The notes below the pieces were generated by a model. That model worked only from the letters and a program-made list of their open reading frames with translations. It ran no database searches and had not been told where the DNA came from. Both the position numbers and the translations under genes were made by a program. 64,000 nucleotides of DNA. Origin: Rostratula benghalensis. Taxonomy: Eukaryota; Chordata; Aves; Charadriiformes; Rostratulidae. Shown here piece by piece: positions 1-11,061 of this stretch. How positions within the stretch are numbered: position 1 is the first letter of the stretch; each line of letters starts with the position of its first letter. The stretch is taken from the NCBI GenBank assembly GCA_013399305.1, contig VXAI01000194.1, positions 124,001-188,000 of the forward strand, read 5' to 3'.

Positions 1-2439
1 GGTGCTGCAGGGCTGGAACCCCTATTTCAGACATCAACTCCTGCCTCTTGGTGCTGCTGATCCGGAAAAAAACTAAAAACCCCTCTATTTTCTAAGCAAG
101 TCTGCTGCTAACAAGGGAAGCCAGGAAGGGCTTTGCTGTGCTCCTGTAAATACTGCACTTACAAATGCCACTAAAATACCAGTGCAAAGAAAGAGATAGT
201 GAAGTCCTAGAAAAAAGGTTTGTCATGGATCAGTAGTTTATTCCTGCAGTAACGAGGGTGCAGAGGAACCAGCTATAAGATCAGTGATCATCACAAGCCC
301 ATTGCTCTCAAACTACAGCTTTTGTAAGCTCTGGACCAGCCTGAGTCCCCTCTCCCCTGGCTGCTCCTCCCCAGGCAGCCCATACACCCAGCCCACAATT
401 ACCCTTTATTCCAGCTCCAGCCACAGCCACTGCTTTGTTATTATTGTCTTCCTGGTTTTATTTGCTCCTTTAAGGCAGGTTACAGCCCTTTGGCTGGCAC
501 CCAGATATCTTCAATTCTTTTATTGTGTAGATTATTTCCTGTCTTCCATTATTCCTACCAAAGTTGTTAAAAAACCAAAAAAACCAACTTACTGGGGACA
601 TTTCCTGGCTTTGGCAGGGGCACAAATTGCCACAGGAGTTTTGAGCCAAGCACCCGTTTGTTCAGCGCTTCATTGCTGCCATCCCACTCCCACCCCACTC
701 CCACCCCAATCCCACCCCAATCCCATCCTGCTCCCATCCTGCTCCCCCAACTGCTGCACTTTCCATGCGGAGCAGAGCGCTGAAGACTATGGATGATGGC
801 TTGTACATCTCAGATGTACGCTGTATCCAATTTCCTCTACTCCTACTCTCTTGTGTGCTGAGCTGACTTTTTCGCTGACTGTTTGATTGATGGATATTCA
901 AAAGGCACCTTTACCAGCCCTGTAAATACTCCCTTAAAGGTTTTTCTTCTCTTCTTCTCCCCAAAGGTGCCACTTAATCAGTTCTCCAAGCGATGGTCAT
1001 TCCCACACCTTTCTCTCTCTGGCTGTTTGAGCGGTGTCTGCCGTGCTCTGAGTGTCCCCGGCCATGGCCCTGGTGTGTCCGTGTCCCCTCCAGCATTTGG
1101 TGGGACTGGCCTTGCTGGTCATCAATTGGTATTTTGTTCCCAAAAGCCAAACTGGGCTTTTTGTCACCAGTGGTTATTGTGGCAGATAAATTAGGTACTT
1201 TGTGTTGGGGTGGGAGGAGGGGGGATGAAGACAAATTTCCTGCTCTGAACTTTGTTTTATTATCAATTGTAATTGAAGTGCAGACTGGATGGTGAGCAGC
1301 AGGTGGGCACTCTGGTCAAAGAGCTTTTCTGTGTATGCTTAAAACCACACAGGGCCATCTCCAGCACCCGACCCCATCCATGGCTCTTCCTCAGGAAGGT
1401 GCCGCATTTGCCTAAACCAAAAATGCTCTTGTGCTGCAGTAAGTGATGCATCATAAGAATCTTCCCCAAACCGGAGGTCTCTCTGGGTTTGGAACAGCAG
1501 CAAAGTCAAGAGAACCCTGCAATAGCTGCTGTGCCCCCTCGCAGGCGGGATGAGAGATGTGTTCTTAGATCAGATGGCAGTACCGATGTCACTGCTCTGC
1601 CCAGGGAGCTGGAAGGAAGGGACGTGTGAGCACCAGGGCTCTCCCTGCTCTTCCTTGTGCTGCTGACACTCAAAATTACTCTAGTTTCCTTTTCAAACTC
1701 CCAGACTCTCATTCCAGCTGACACAGTGAGAAGTTTCATTTTTTTCCAATTATTGCATGATTTGCGGTGGGATCAGTTTAAAAGGCACGTCCCTCCCTAT
1801 GTTTTTATACCCACTGAGTTCATTGTTTGCAAGAAAAACTGTTGGGACAATAGAAGAAGTGGAACGCTGTCCTCTGAGCGTTGTGTCTGGTCAGGCATTT
1901 TACAAGTATCTTACAAGCTCTCTTCCACCAGGGCTTTGATTAATACCTGGCTTTTAAGAAAATACGGGCTCTTTTCATAAGAGCCACTTTGTATGTCTGT
2001 TACTTGCCAGCTGACAATGAGGACTGGATCAAACTGGGCAGGTAGGGAACAGCAGAGATGAATAAGGGACAGAGCAGGTAGACATTAAATGTGACACCAG
2101 GTACAAGTACTGGGAGGGTAATTGCAGGGAGATGGAGCCACGCTCCTCGTGCTCATTTGCGTCGGTGCTTCCTTACCCCACTCTTTGGGCATAAATGGGC
2201 CTTGGAAATGAGCATCCCCGATTCCTGCCGCTGTGTTGAGGGTGGTGTGAAGGGACCTTGCACCCGTGAGAGTCAGTCTGTGCGTATTTAAAATAAATAG
2301 ATTGTACATAAAAAAATAACCCCTATTATTGCACAAGGATGCAGTGGGAGTACCAGGGGAACGGCTAAAGTAACAAAACTTGACACCAGTGATAATAAAA
2401 GAGGGAACTAAAGCAAAGAGATCACCCCAGTCTGCTGGG
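1..2439. other. non-coding sequence, no gene recognised
   Basis: This stretch is ordinary CpG-poor vertebrate-type sequence. Open frames on both strands are at most about 170 codons and encode low-complexity or unfamiliar peptides without domains. The only structured element I see is the 11-bp minisatellite listed separately. There is no CR1 end, no tRNA-like cloverleaf and no exon I can defend. Confidence 0.6.
676..752. repeat. 11-bp C-rich minisatellite, about 6-7 copies
   Basis: Reading in 11-base steps from 687 gives CTCCCACCCCA twice exactly. These are followed by ATCCCACCCCA, ATCCCATCCTG, CTCCCATCCTG and a partial unit, and a diverged unit precedes them (676-686). The copies differ gradually along the array, as expected from local slippage or unequal exchange. 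The array is strongly strand-asymmetric, with C on + and G on -, which explains the Gly/Trp-rich and Pro-rich translations seen across it. It is a tandem repeat, not a coding sequence. Confidence 0.85.
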
Positions 2440-2640
2440 TTTCGAGTGCTTAATCAAAACTGACTTCTACTACTGCAGCTGCAAAAGAAATGTTTCTAGC
2501 CTCCCATTAATTTCCATACAATAACCCTCTAATGGGGGAGTTGCCGGGGAGAGGAGGGCGATCAATCTGCTGTAATGACACACTAGAGACTAAGGGAAAA
2601 TGCAAACTTGGAGCAATTTCATGGCAGGTGCAACCTTGGA
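2440..2640. promoter_or_regulatory. candidate conserved non-coding element
   Basis: This block has no simple repeats and contains homeodomain-type and related cores in quick succession: CTTAATCA, CCCATTAATTTCC, CTCTAATGG and GATCAATC, plus GCAGCTGC (E-box). The surrounding DNA is more compositionally uneven. That texture is typical of conserved developmental enhancers in vertebrates. Conservation itself was not measured, so the call is an inference from composition and motifs; it could equally be neutral AT-rich sequence. Confidence 0.28.
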
Positions 2641-2954
2641 AAGTACGGCCATTTTTCTAAGTTAATTTGTTCCCCTGATATGTTTGAAATCCATATTTGT
2701 ACTTTAAAGGTCTAAAATGCAAGATGATTAAAAAATATAACCGGGTTTTTGTAAGCTTTTCAGCTGCATCAGGTGATGTATTAGTGCCCCTCCTTGGAGC
2801 TAGGACAGCTGGATATCTTTTATCACTTGCTGCCAACAAAAAAGAAGAGAATTGTTTATTCTAGCGTTCACTTTCTGTCTTTAGCCTTCCCACTTACCTC
2901 CCTGGCCTCCTGCTCATCTGTCTCCCAGCTGAACTGATCCCGAATGCTACAGGA

Positions 2955-3050
2955 AGTAATAATAGTCATAAGAATGGTAACTAATAGTAGTAATAATTAT
3001 TATTCTTGTTATTTTAGTAATAACAGTACTGTATGATGATTATGATTATC
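2955..3050. repeat. ATT/AAT-rich low-complexity patch
   Basis: Imperfect AAT and ATT trinucleotides alternate with short unique spacers, including an AATAATTATTATT segment that is nearly self-complementary. It looks like a decayed trinucleotide microsatellite. No coding or RNA function is suggested. Confidence 0.6.
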
Positions 3051-3267
3051 GTGGCTAAGAGTTTTAGAACGTGTAAAGGAGTTAACTCAATTTCTCATTC
3101 CATTTTGGACATTGCTGAAAATTCCAGCTACAAATGGTACCAGGAACAAGCACCCTCACTCAGGAGCAGACACCGAGGCACCAAACTCATTTCATTTCTC
3201 GGCTTGTCCTCGGTTACCTTTTTTTGGTAAAATCCATGTTGTTTTGATGGGTTTGTATGTATGTAGT

Positions 3268-3294
3268 GGGATGGGGCAGCTCTGGGGTAAAGGG
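3268..3294 (+). other. potential G-quadruplex motif
   Basis: Four guanine runs on the + strand (GGG, GGGG, GGGG, GGG) are separated by loops of 2, 7 and 4 bases. This satisfies the usual G3+N1-7 rule. It sits inside a G-rich patch with no CpG-island character. Whether it folds in the cell is unknown. Confidence 0.5.
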
Positions 3295-6200
3295 AGGTGT
3301 TGGCTCTTTGGGGACTCCTTTCCCAGCTCTGTCTGGTGGGAGCTGTTGGGAAGGGGGAGCAGAATCAGTGGGGCTGGAGCAAAGTGAGTGCCGGGGCAGG
3401 GTTTTCTGGGACAGGGAAGGGGCCGTCGGAGGGGACTTCTCGCAGCTCAACGCAGGGTGAGTGAGGAGCACCCTCCTGTGGGCTCCCCGTGCTCGGGATC
3501 CCCATGACACTTTCCCCACCATTTCTGACAGCTGCTGGGTTTGGGAAGAGGCACTTTTCCTTCTCCTTCCACTGAGCTGGCTCAAAGGGAGCTCTCTGTG
3601 GGTGACACTGAGGCACTGGGATGTCCCCTCTGGTCACAGCATCACAGGGTCAGCTCCTCATCAAACCTGCAGCCCCGTGATCTGTGATCTGGGCTTCTGA
3701 GAGCCAGTCTCATTTATGCTGATTACTGCTTTTCCTCTCTCAGCACTCAAGAACTACAGCCAGAATCTTAAAAGCATTGAATTTTGAAGCTCTGGAAAGT
3801 GCAGGGGCTTTGCATGAGAATTGGGTACCTGCTCTGCTCAGATGCTTTTGTACTTCCCACTAAGTTCCTCTCTGCATCTTTAGATTCGTGTCTTTGTGAT
3901 ATGGCCCTTTGTGGCTAAAGGTGTGTGCTTTTTTGCATTGGAAGATGCTCATCATTCTACTGTAATGCTGCGTTTATGTGATGCTTGTGGCATCTGGAGA
4001 AGCTTGCTGGGACTACTCTCATGTCCTCTTTTAGATACCGTTTTAAATACATACTCTTCACCACCTGCCTCAGCTTAAAAATTCCCTTTCAGCTGCACCT
4101 ATGAACTTCACACTGGCTTAAGTGCCTTGGCTGTTCCCTGCTACCCTACTTGGCTCCCATTAGCATGCTTAAGTAGATAAACAAAATAATTGATCGTCTC
4201 AACGAGATTGTGGGATTCGTAAAGGTTCAATTATGTCTTCCTAAGTTTGATCTCAAGTCAATGTAATGAAGTATCTGCCTAATTCTCAGTACATCATCAA
4301 AATCAATTTATTGGAATCCAATGCTACAAAGGAGGTGGCTGGAATGATCTGAGGTACGAAAGAGCAGCTACAAGAGAGACAAGAACTTGTGTTTCTCCCC
4401 TTTTTGTCTATGATTTCAGAAAAACTTCTAAGGCTGCAAATCTGTATTTTGCTTGTGAACATCCATCCATCCAAGCTGGATTTTCTCCGCTTGTTTGCTG
4501 AGGAGAGCATTGGGAGAGCAGCCGGCTGGGTTTGTGGTGTGGCTCCCTGGGGGTGGGTGGCAGACAGGGAATTTGGGGTCTCTTCCCAGCAGAGGCAGTT
4601 TGTGGATGCAGGCAGAGACCAGCTCGGGACCCCTTTCCAATCCCTGCCATCAGCTCCGTACCACTGTTCAATAACCACGAATTCATCAAGCAGCAATAAC
4701 GTTGCTGTTTTTAAAGCACTATTTTTGCACGTAGGAAGTGTTGGTTTTGAGAAAATCCAGGTGCTTATTATTTCCTTTCCACAGTCAGGTCTGGAGTTTT
4801 CCCTTTGAATAGCTCCCGGTGCCTCTTCTGAGGGGGACTCTATGCATAAACAAGCCCTAGATTAAACACAGGAAAATACGGTGACATTTGAAAAAGATGT
4901 AAATGGAATAACTCACTTTGCATCCAGACAAGAGTCTCGTGTCTAACACGTACACGTGATTCTGTGGCTTGCTCCTATCATTCTCTCTTCACCTCTGCTC
5001 ATAAACCTCCACCTAGAAAATAATGTAATTTAATTAGGAACGTGGAGTTAGCCTATTGCAGTCACACTCGGTTAAGCTGAATCAGTTTGTAAACTCCATT
5101 GTCGTTGGGGCTGAAATAAATAGATGGTACATTAGCAGCCTAACCTTGCCTGCAGATGGGGAGAGGGATTGCAGGTGAAGGTGTTCCTGGCCCCTGGTGC
5201 CTGCAGTGGCCGAGAGCGGTGGCCAGATGCCCTGTCCTTCTGCTGCTGGGTGGTGTGTGGGGAGGTGGGGGGAACATGAGTTGGGGGGAACACGAGCTCC
5301 AGGGAGGAGGACACAGCCCCTGGTGCCTCAGGTCTGCCTCGGGAGGCAGGAGGGCAACAGAGAGAAAGAGGAATCTCCACACCGGTGAGCCCATGTCCCA
5401 GGAGCTGGCTGTGATGGAGGGTGGAGAGAAGGGCACCACGTACCCAGGGGCTGGTGGGATTTTGCACCAGAGGGATATTGCAGGATATTTTACACCTTCT
5501 GCGGGCTCCTTTGGTCTGTGTGGAGGTGGGGCAGAGGATCCTGCTCTGACCCGTGTGGTTTCCATGTCAGAAATGTGTGGCCAGTGGTGAGCTCCCACCA
5601 TGAGGTTCTGCCAGAGGGTGGGAGTGTCGCCTGCTTCTCTCCAAAAAGAGATGATGGTAATTACAATCCAGGCAATAGCTTTAGGGAAAAAGGGAAGTGC
5701 AAGAGCAGCAATGCTAAAGGACTACAACCAGGTCATCCTTTCCCTTAACGTGTTTGTTTGTTAGTAAAGAAAAAAAGGAAAAGGAAAATCCTAAGGACAC
5801 TCATCTCTTTAAAAAACTATATCCAGGTAAAGCCATCTTGGTTTGAAGTTCACAAATATTTTTGAAGGCAAATGGGATAGGAAGAGTTTAGCCTGCAAAC
5901 ACTTACTTGTCATGCAGTCTGACTAATGCTTTTCAGTGGGTTTTGATCCTCTTCTTTTTTTTTTTGGCCCCAGCATTAGATAATGCTTTAGAAGCCATTA
6001 GAAAAAATTGTGACAATTGAAATGCTTTGAAAAATGACAGTTTGATAGTCTAATAATAGCCCCTACGCTGATCCAGAGAAGGTTGTCTTTTCTTTTTTTC
6101 TTTTTATTTATTATGTACAGTACATTTCAAAATATCCTCTTCTCCCCAACAAATAATTTAACCCTTTCACGACCTGCAGCCCTGGAAATGGGAACCAGGT

Positions 6201-6559
6201 AGATGCTAGTCTGTGCATGGGTAACGTATACATGTATTGAAAGGGGTATGTACACTACCAAGAGCTGCTAAAAGGTGCTGTGATGTTGAGAGGGGAAGAA
6301 ATGGAGAAGACAATGACATCTTTGGCTGTGCTCTTTGAGCAGGGTGACTGTGCTGAGTGCGGCTGTTAATGAGGGACACTGTTACTGCAGGGTCTCTGGG
6401 AAGGTTTTCCATGGGGTGAAAATACATCTGGGAGGGTGAGGCAGATGGGAGCTTACATTTCACTGCAGGATCTTGTTTTTGCAAGATCTTATTTGGCAGC
6501 AATAAATGAGCAACTTTCAAGCCTCAGAAGTGATTAATTTCTCACTGGAGCTGTCTCCG

Positions 6560-6800
6560 AGGCTGTCACAGCCTGACAATCCTGACATAAGTGTCATTTA
6601 TAATGTCACAAGTCTATTACACATAAATGTCATTACACAATTACTCTGAGGATGAGGAAAGGTTCGCTGGGGGAAGAGCGTCTGATATTAAGTCAATTAT
6701 ATATCTTAATGTTATTGTTCGCTTGTCCCCCCTCATACACTTACATTGTGTCTCATTTGTTCATTTTGTGCAAATTAGCAATTATTTATTGCAGTGATAC
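6560..6800. promoter_or_regulatory. candidate regulatory element with clustered TGTCA/TGACA cores
   Basis: Six TGTCA or TGACA pentamers fall between 6564 and 6633 (starts at 6564, 6574, 6583, 6592, 6604 and 6629). This pentamer is the core of TALE-homeodomain sites (MEIS, PBX, TGIF). The block continues with AT-rich homeodomain-like cores (TTAAGTCAATTATATAT, AATTAGCAATTATTTATTG) and no simple repeats. Known TALE sites often need an adjacent HOX or PBX half-site, and the AT-rich neighbours could supply these. The enhancer role is an inference; no conservation data were available. Confidence 0.35.
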
Positions 6801-7671
6801 CACCAGGCAGCCCAGGTAGGGCTGGGGGTATTAAACTCTGGCACAACCTCGCGTGTGTTGCCGTGGTTGATATCAATGTGAGGATCGTGGTGCTTTGATA
6901 ATTAGCCCCCTTGAAATGAGGGTTCTCTACCCTGTCTCCCCCCCAGCCTTTTTCCTGCATCTGTCTGAAAGGCACCAACATATGGGTGAGACGATAAATC
7001 CTCCATGTGGTTTCGATAAAGATGGCTTGTTTTAATGAGGGTGACTTTTTTGTGCTGCCTAACAAAAGAGGCTCTTTCTTGTTAGGAGGACAGAGGAGTT
7101 CAGCAAATTCCCCTGCGCTGCACCTCAATTATTCCTTAAAATTGGCACAAGTGTAGCCTTCATTTACTTCTAATGGGCTTTCATCCTCCTTGGCCCAGAC
7201 ACAAACAGGACTGATGCTGGGGCTGGGTGTACCGAGGAGATTTGAATGCATTATGCATGAGGAGGTGGGGTGCCAGGGCTGTCTGGGAGGGAGAAGGACC
7301 GTCAGGGGGGTGCCGCGATGCCCAGCTCTCCCTGGCCACGCAGGGGGCTGAGCTCTGGTTTGATCAGAGGACTCTTGAACCCAGATTCCTCGGCTGGAAA
7401 TGAACCTGCCCGTTAGGATACAGGCAGAGAGCTGGTTCTGAGGGCACTGAAGGCTTTTGTGCCAGCTTCAGCAAAGTGGAGTGCTCTTGTACCGGGATCT
7501 GAGCTGACTTACGGACGTGTAAATGCAGGAAAAGGCCAGGAATTGCCATGATAATCCTCCAAATTTCCACCAGGACAACTGAGATGAGAATCAGGCCTTT
7601 TAAATTGCTCCCTGTGCCTGTTTGCTATTCTGGGAAGCTATTGTTCTCAAAGGGACATCTTTAAAGCAAAA
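6801..7671. other. non-coding sequence, nothing recognised
   Basis: Unique sequence with a small GC-rich patch around 7255-7345. A minus-strand frame of 117 codons runs through 6775-7128 but has no recognisable domain and no splice context that I trust. Confidence 0.5.
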
Positions 7672-7860
7672 GCTGGTAGAATAATTTATTTGCGAATAAT
7701 TTATTCAGTGATTGATGGGAAAAGCTGCTGAATAAATAATTCACTGAATGCTAATGGAACATCAGAGATGGCCGAATAATGAAAATGTTTATTTGCAAAT
7801 AATTTATTCAAAGAAAAATGCTGAAATGTATCAGCTCAATTATTCTTGGTGAATAATCCA
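7672..7860. repeat. cluster of AT-rich direct and inverted 22-bp repeats
   Basis: A 22-bp sequence built from TTATTTGC and AATAATTTATTCA occurs at 7686-7707 and again at 7789-7810 with one mismatch (G/A). Between them, 7729-7750 holds an inverted relative (GAATAAATAATTCACTG). Two further AATAATCC/AATAATG pieces lie nearby. The unit contains ATTTGCAAAT-like (POU/octamer-related) and AATAAATTA-like (homeodomain or MEF2-like) cores. It may be a duplicated binding-site module or decayed local duplication; sequence alone does not decide. Confidence 0.55.
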
Positions 7861-10679
7861 GCCCTTCCTATGCAGACCCCGCGACGTGTCGTACAGAGAT
7901 GCTTTTTTCCAACAAAACTCCAGGTAGCTCACCTGGGTTTGCTCCAGGTGGGGAATGCTGGTCTCTGCTCGGTGGCAAGAGCAGCCACGGGAAGTTTGGA
8001 TGAGAAAGTCCTCACACTTCAGCTCAGGCCGAAGGTTGAGCCCTAACTCTGATGGCACTGGCAGCCTCCCTCACTGTTCTCTCAGACCTACCAGTGAGGG
8101 ACTGGTCACGTAGCACAGACCTCACTGGGGAGATTCTTAAAGGTGTGCTCTGAAGACTTCAATTCTAGATCTGCCCTGAATACAGCAAAAATAAATGAAT
8201 GAACTGAAGCCAACCCCCCCCCCCCCCCCCCCCCAGCAGAACTTTTGTCACTGATGCCTGTGGTTTGGCAGAAGTTCAGAGCGCACGGGCTGGGGGTCCC
8301 AGGGCAGAGGACCCTGCGTGGGGCAGGTACCAGGGGTGCAGTGTCCTCAGCTCTTCCATTTGCCAGAGGAGGTGGTTCCTGCTTGCGGGCAGCTGTACAG
8401 TGGGTCTCAGGTGCTCCTGGAAAATTGAAGTGATTTTGTGCTGATACTGGAGCTAATACCAGAAAAATCTAAATTACATTTAAAAAGGAATCTATCCTTT
8501 TATCTTTTAACCTTAGGCCTCTCCCTCTCATGCAGAAAAATCAATCTTGACTAATCTACTGACCAAGTGAAAAAAAGAACCCATATAAATATGTACTTTA
8601 TCTTCTTTAAAATAATTTTTATAGAGAAGCTTAGCAAAACATCCAACCCTTCCTCAGAGGTCTTAAGAGAAAACCCCATTGTCCTGAAAGGATCTATCAC
8701 TCCCCTTGAGGGAGAGTTTGGGGAAGAAACAGCAGATGACAGATCCCCCTGGCTGTCCAGGTGTATAAGAACACTCGGTGGCAGGGACTGACCCACCAGC
8801 TGTACCTGATCTGCCCTCCCCGAGGGCTGGGTTCCTGAAGTCCCACTGAAGACACAGCTGCAGTGAGTTAGGGAACGGGCATCACCTGGGTGCAGGGAGG
8901 AGATAAACCCTGCAGCCTGGGCCACCTCTCTGCTTGCTGGAGCTTTTGGGCTTAGTTGCAGGAAGGGCTGTTTTTATGGCTTTATTTTTCATGTTTTTCT
9001 CTATTTTAACTGTATTGGCTAGCACTCATGGCAGGGAGAACTCTTTCAGCAGGAACTCTTGTAACCAGCAACTTGGGCTTTGGCAGGAGCTGTGGGGATG
9101 TGGCAGCATCAGAAAAGAAGACACAGTCTTCAACAGCCATGCAAAGGTGAGCTTTGCTCAGTCCTGGTTTCCAGAAATTTCCTGTTTTCCTGATGCATTT
9201 TTTCCCTATTTCTTCTCTTTTCCTCTGGTTTTGTGCCCCTTAGGCAGAATTTATAACCAGGAAAATATGACTCCTTGGCACTCTCCTGCCCTTTCTGGAT
9301 TAAGAGAGGAGGTCAAAGACAGTTTGACCTTCTGGCTTTGCTCTTCATTTTTAAAGGTTTTCTTAACTTCTAATCATATGTAGAGTCAGGCCCTGGGCCA
9401 AGACCAGGGTTGGTGTATCTCTTGTTCAAAGTGTTCTGCTTGTGCCTGGCTTTCCCAGTTCAAAACCAACCCCTCGATTTACATTTAACTGCGCAGTGCT
9501 GCAATCTCAGGTGCAGATCAGGTCATCTTGCCCATCCCTCACTGCTTTATCATCTTGTTTTTTGCATTTCCTCCTGTGATATATTGAAGTAAGCGACATT
9601 TTCAAGAGCAGGGACACTAAATCATGTATGCTCTGTGTATGCATAATCTGGAGGATCTGGTCCAGAATGCTAACGAGGGCACGCTGGCAAAAGGAAATTG
9701 CGAGAGAGACCTTGGAGTCCGCTGGGACACAGTGAGCAAGAGGCAGGGAAAATGGCTCCGTTTTCTCCTAGTAATGGTAGTCCCATTGCTCCTCTGAATA
9801 ACTTACTTCTCTCTCCATGCAGCCAGAGATCAGGTTCTTGCATAGTCGAGGGGCTGCAGAATTCTTAGTGGAGATGAGTTAAATTCTTGGTCACTGTGGG
9901 CAGAGTGTGGCAGGGCAGGGAGTAATGGGAAAAACCCACCCAATCCGACAGGCTGTGTAGATGTGAAGAATCTTGTGTGAAATAATCAAAAAACACCAGC
10001 AGCTGAACTGTAGAGACTTTGGATCTCGTGACTCTTGTCTCAGAGCCCAACTTGCAAGCCCTTTGCTGCCCTCCCCGAGTCTCTGCTCGCCCAGGGCTCC
10101 TGGGTGCCTCAGCCCTGGAAGCAGCGTCCGTCCAGGGCTGGAGGTGGGGGAAGGCTCTGTCTGTGCCCTGGGGCCAGGCTCCCCCAGGGCTCTGCAGCAA
10201 ACTTAACATTGAGCCAGATTTCCATCATCTTTGCACTGCCCTCCCTAGATCTAAAAATAACGTAGCTGTGCCAAGGCCCGCTATTGTATTTCCTTTGTGA
10301 TTACACCCATCCACACCAGAACCAGCTCGGGGTGGTTTTATTCTCCAAACTCCTGGCTGTATTAGCGCTGTCGGAATCCCTGATGTATCACCTTGCAGGG
10401 AGTCTAAATGCTTGTCAGTGCCTTACTTTGCATTTTTGTTCTGGGCTCAAAGCTGAAAGCGCAGCTGAACTGAAATCTTTTCTCTAGATGCTGATAGAAA
10501 TGTAAGAGAAATCTCATTTTTTAACAAGTATGAAAGGACCATAGAAATAAGTCTTTCACTAAGCTGATCAACTCGGGCTCTTTATACCAAAAAGGATTTG
10601 GAATGAGAAGCCGATAATACAGGCTTTAGTTTGTGGGAAATGAATTAGAAGGATGGTATTTGGAAAAAACTATTTCATT
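7861..10679. other. non-coding sequence, no gene recognised
   Basis: The longest open frame is 149 codons (8934-9383, +). It encodes a Phe/Leu/Ser-rich peptide with no signal, domain or repeat pattern I recognise, and is most likely chance. GC-richer patches occur at about 8240-8430 and 10020-10210. The only clear low-complexity feature is the C21 tract listed separately. Confidence 0.55.
8214..8234 (+). repeat. homopolymer C21
   Basis: Twenty-one consecutive cytosines on + (G21 on -). Tracts this long are rare outside microsatellites and are prone to sequencing and assembly length error. Poly-G of this length can form quadruplex-like structures. Confidence 0.95.
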
Positions 10680-10990
10680 TAGGTGTTTCACTGGCATGTA
10701 ACGAGCCACTATAGTTATATTGTGGCAAGTTAAAATATTATTTAAAAGTTAATTCATATTTTTAGCACATAATTTCTAATTAACTTGCTGTAGTTATCTT
10801 GTTAAATGTCAATTAAATCTCGAAGCATTTCTCAAAGGTTTCCTGTATTCATAAAATGTAATTATACAGCTATTGCTCATGTAGCCCTTATTACTGGTAT
10901 AATCTACAGCTAAATATATCTTTTACGTGCTAATTATACATTGCTAAGTGCTGTATTGATAATCAGTAATTGATTTAGCCCAGCGAATTG
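10680..10990. promoter_or_regulatory. homeodomain-site-rich candidate conserved non-coding element
   Basis: This is the densest run of homeodomain-type cores in the window. TAATTA occurs at 10777-10782 and 10931-10936, TAATTG at 10968-10973 and CAATTAA at 10810-10816. TTAATTCAT, GTAATTATAC and CTAAATATATC also occur. The block is AT-rich but not simple-repeat-like, and its edges are abrupt: a G/T-rich segment begins right after 11060. Ultraconserved developmental enhancers commonly look like this. No coding frame of note runs through it. Enhancer identity is inferred, and the target gene is unknown. Confidence 0.4.
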
Positions 10991-11042
10991 TCATGTTACT
11001 TCTTCAAATGTCAGATCTAAGTTATTCTTGACTCCAAAGCTC

Positions 11043-11061
11043 CAGCCACAACTTGTGGCTG
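11043..11061. repeat. perfect 9-bp inverted repeat with 1-base centre
   Basis: CAGCCACAA, one central C, then TTGTGGCTG: nine perfectly paired bases on each side. TGTGGC is close to the RUNX core TGTGGT, so the palindrome could present two opposed RUNX-like half-sites. It lies between the homeodomain-rich block and a G/T-rich segment (11065-11160). Confidence 0.6.

Larger units (their letters stand above)
2641..6559. other. non-coding sequence with local GC-rich patches
   Basis: No gene is recognised. The stretch alternates AT-rich DNA with G-rich patches at about 3250-3690 and 5150-5600. In the patches, several overlapping frames stay open simply because stop codons are rare in GC-rich sequence. 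Frames up to 153 codons occur there, but they overlap each other on both strands and show no domain. A pyrimidine-rich T/C stretch lies near 6085-6110. Confidence 0.55.
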
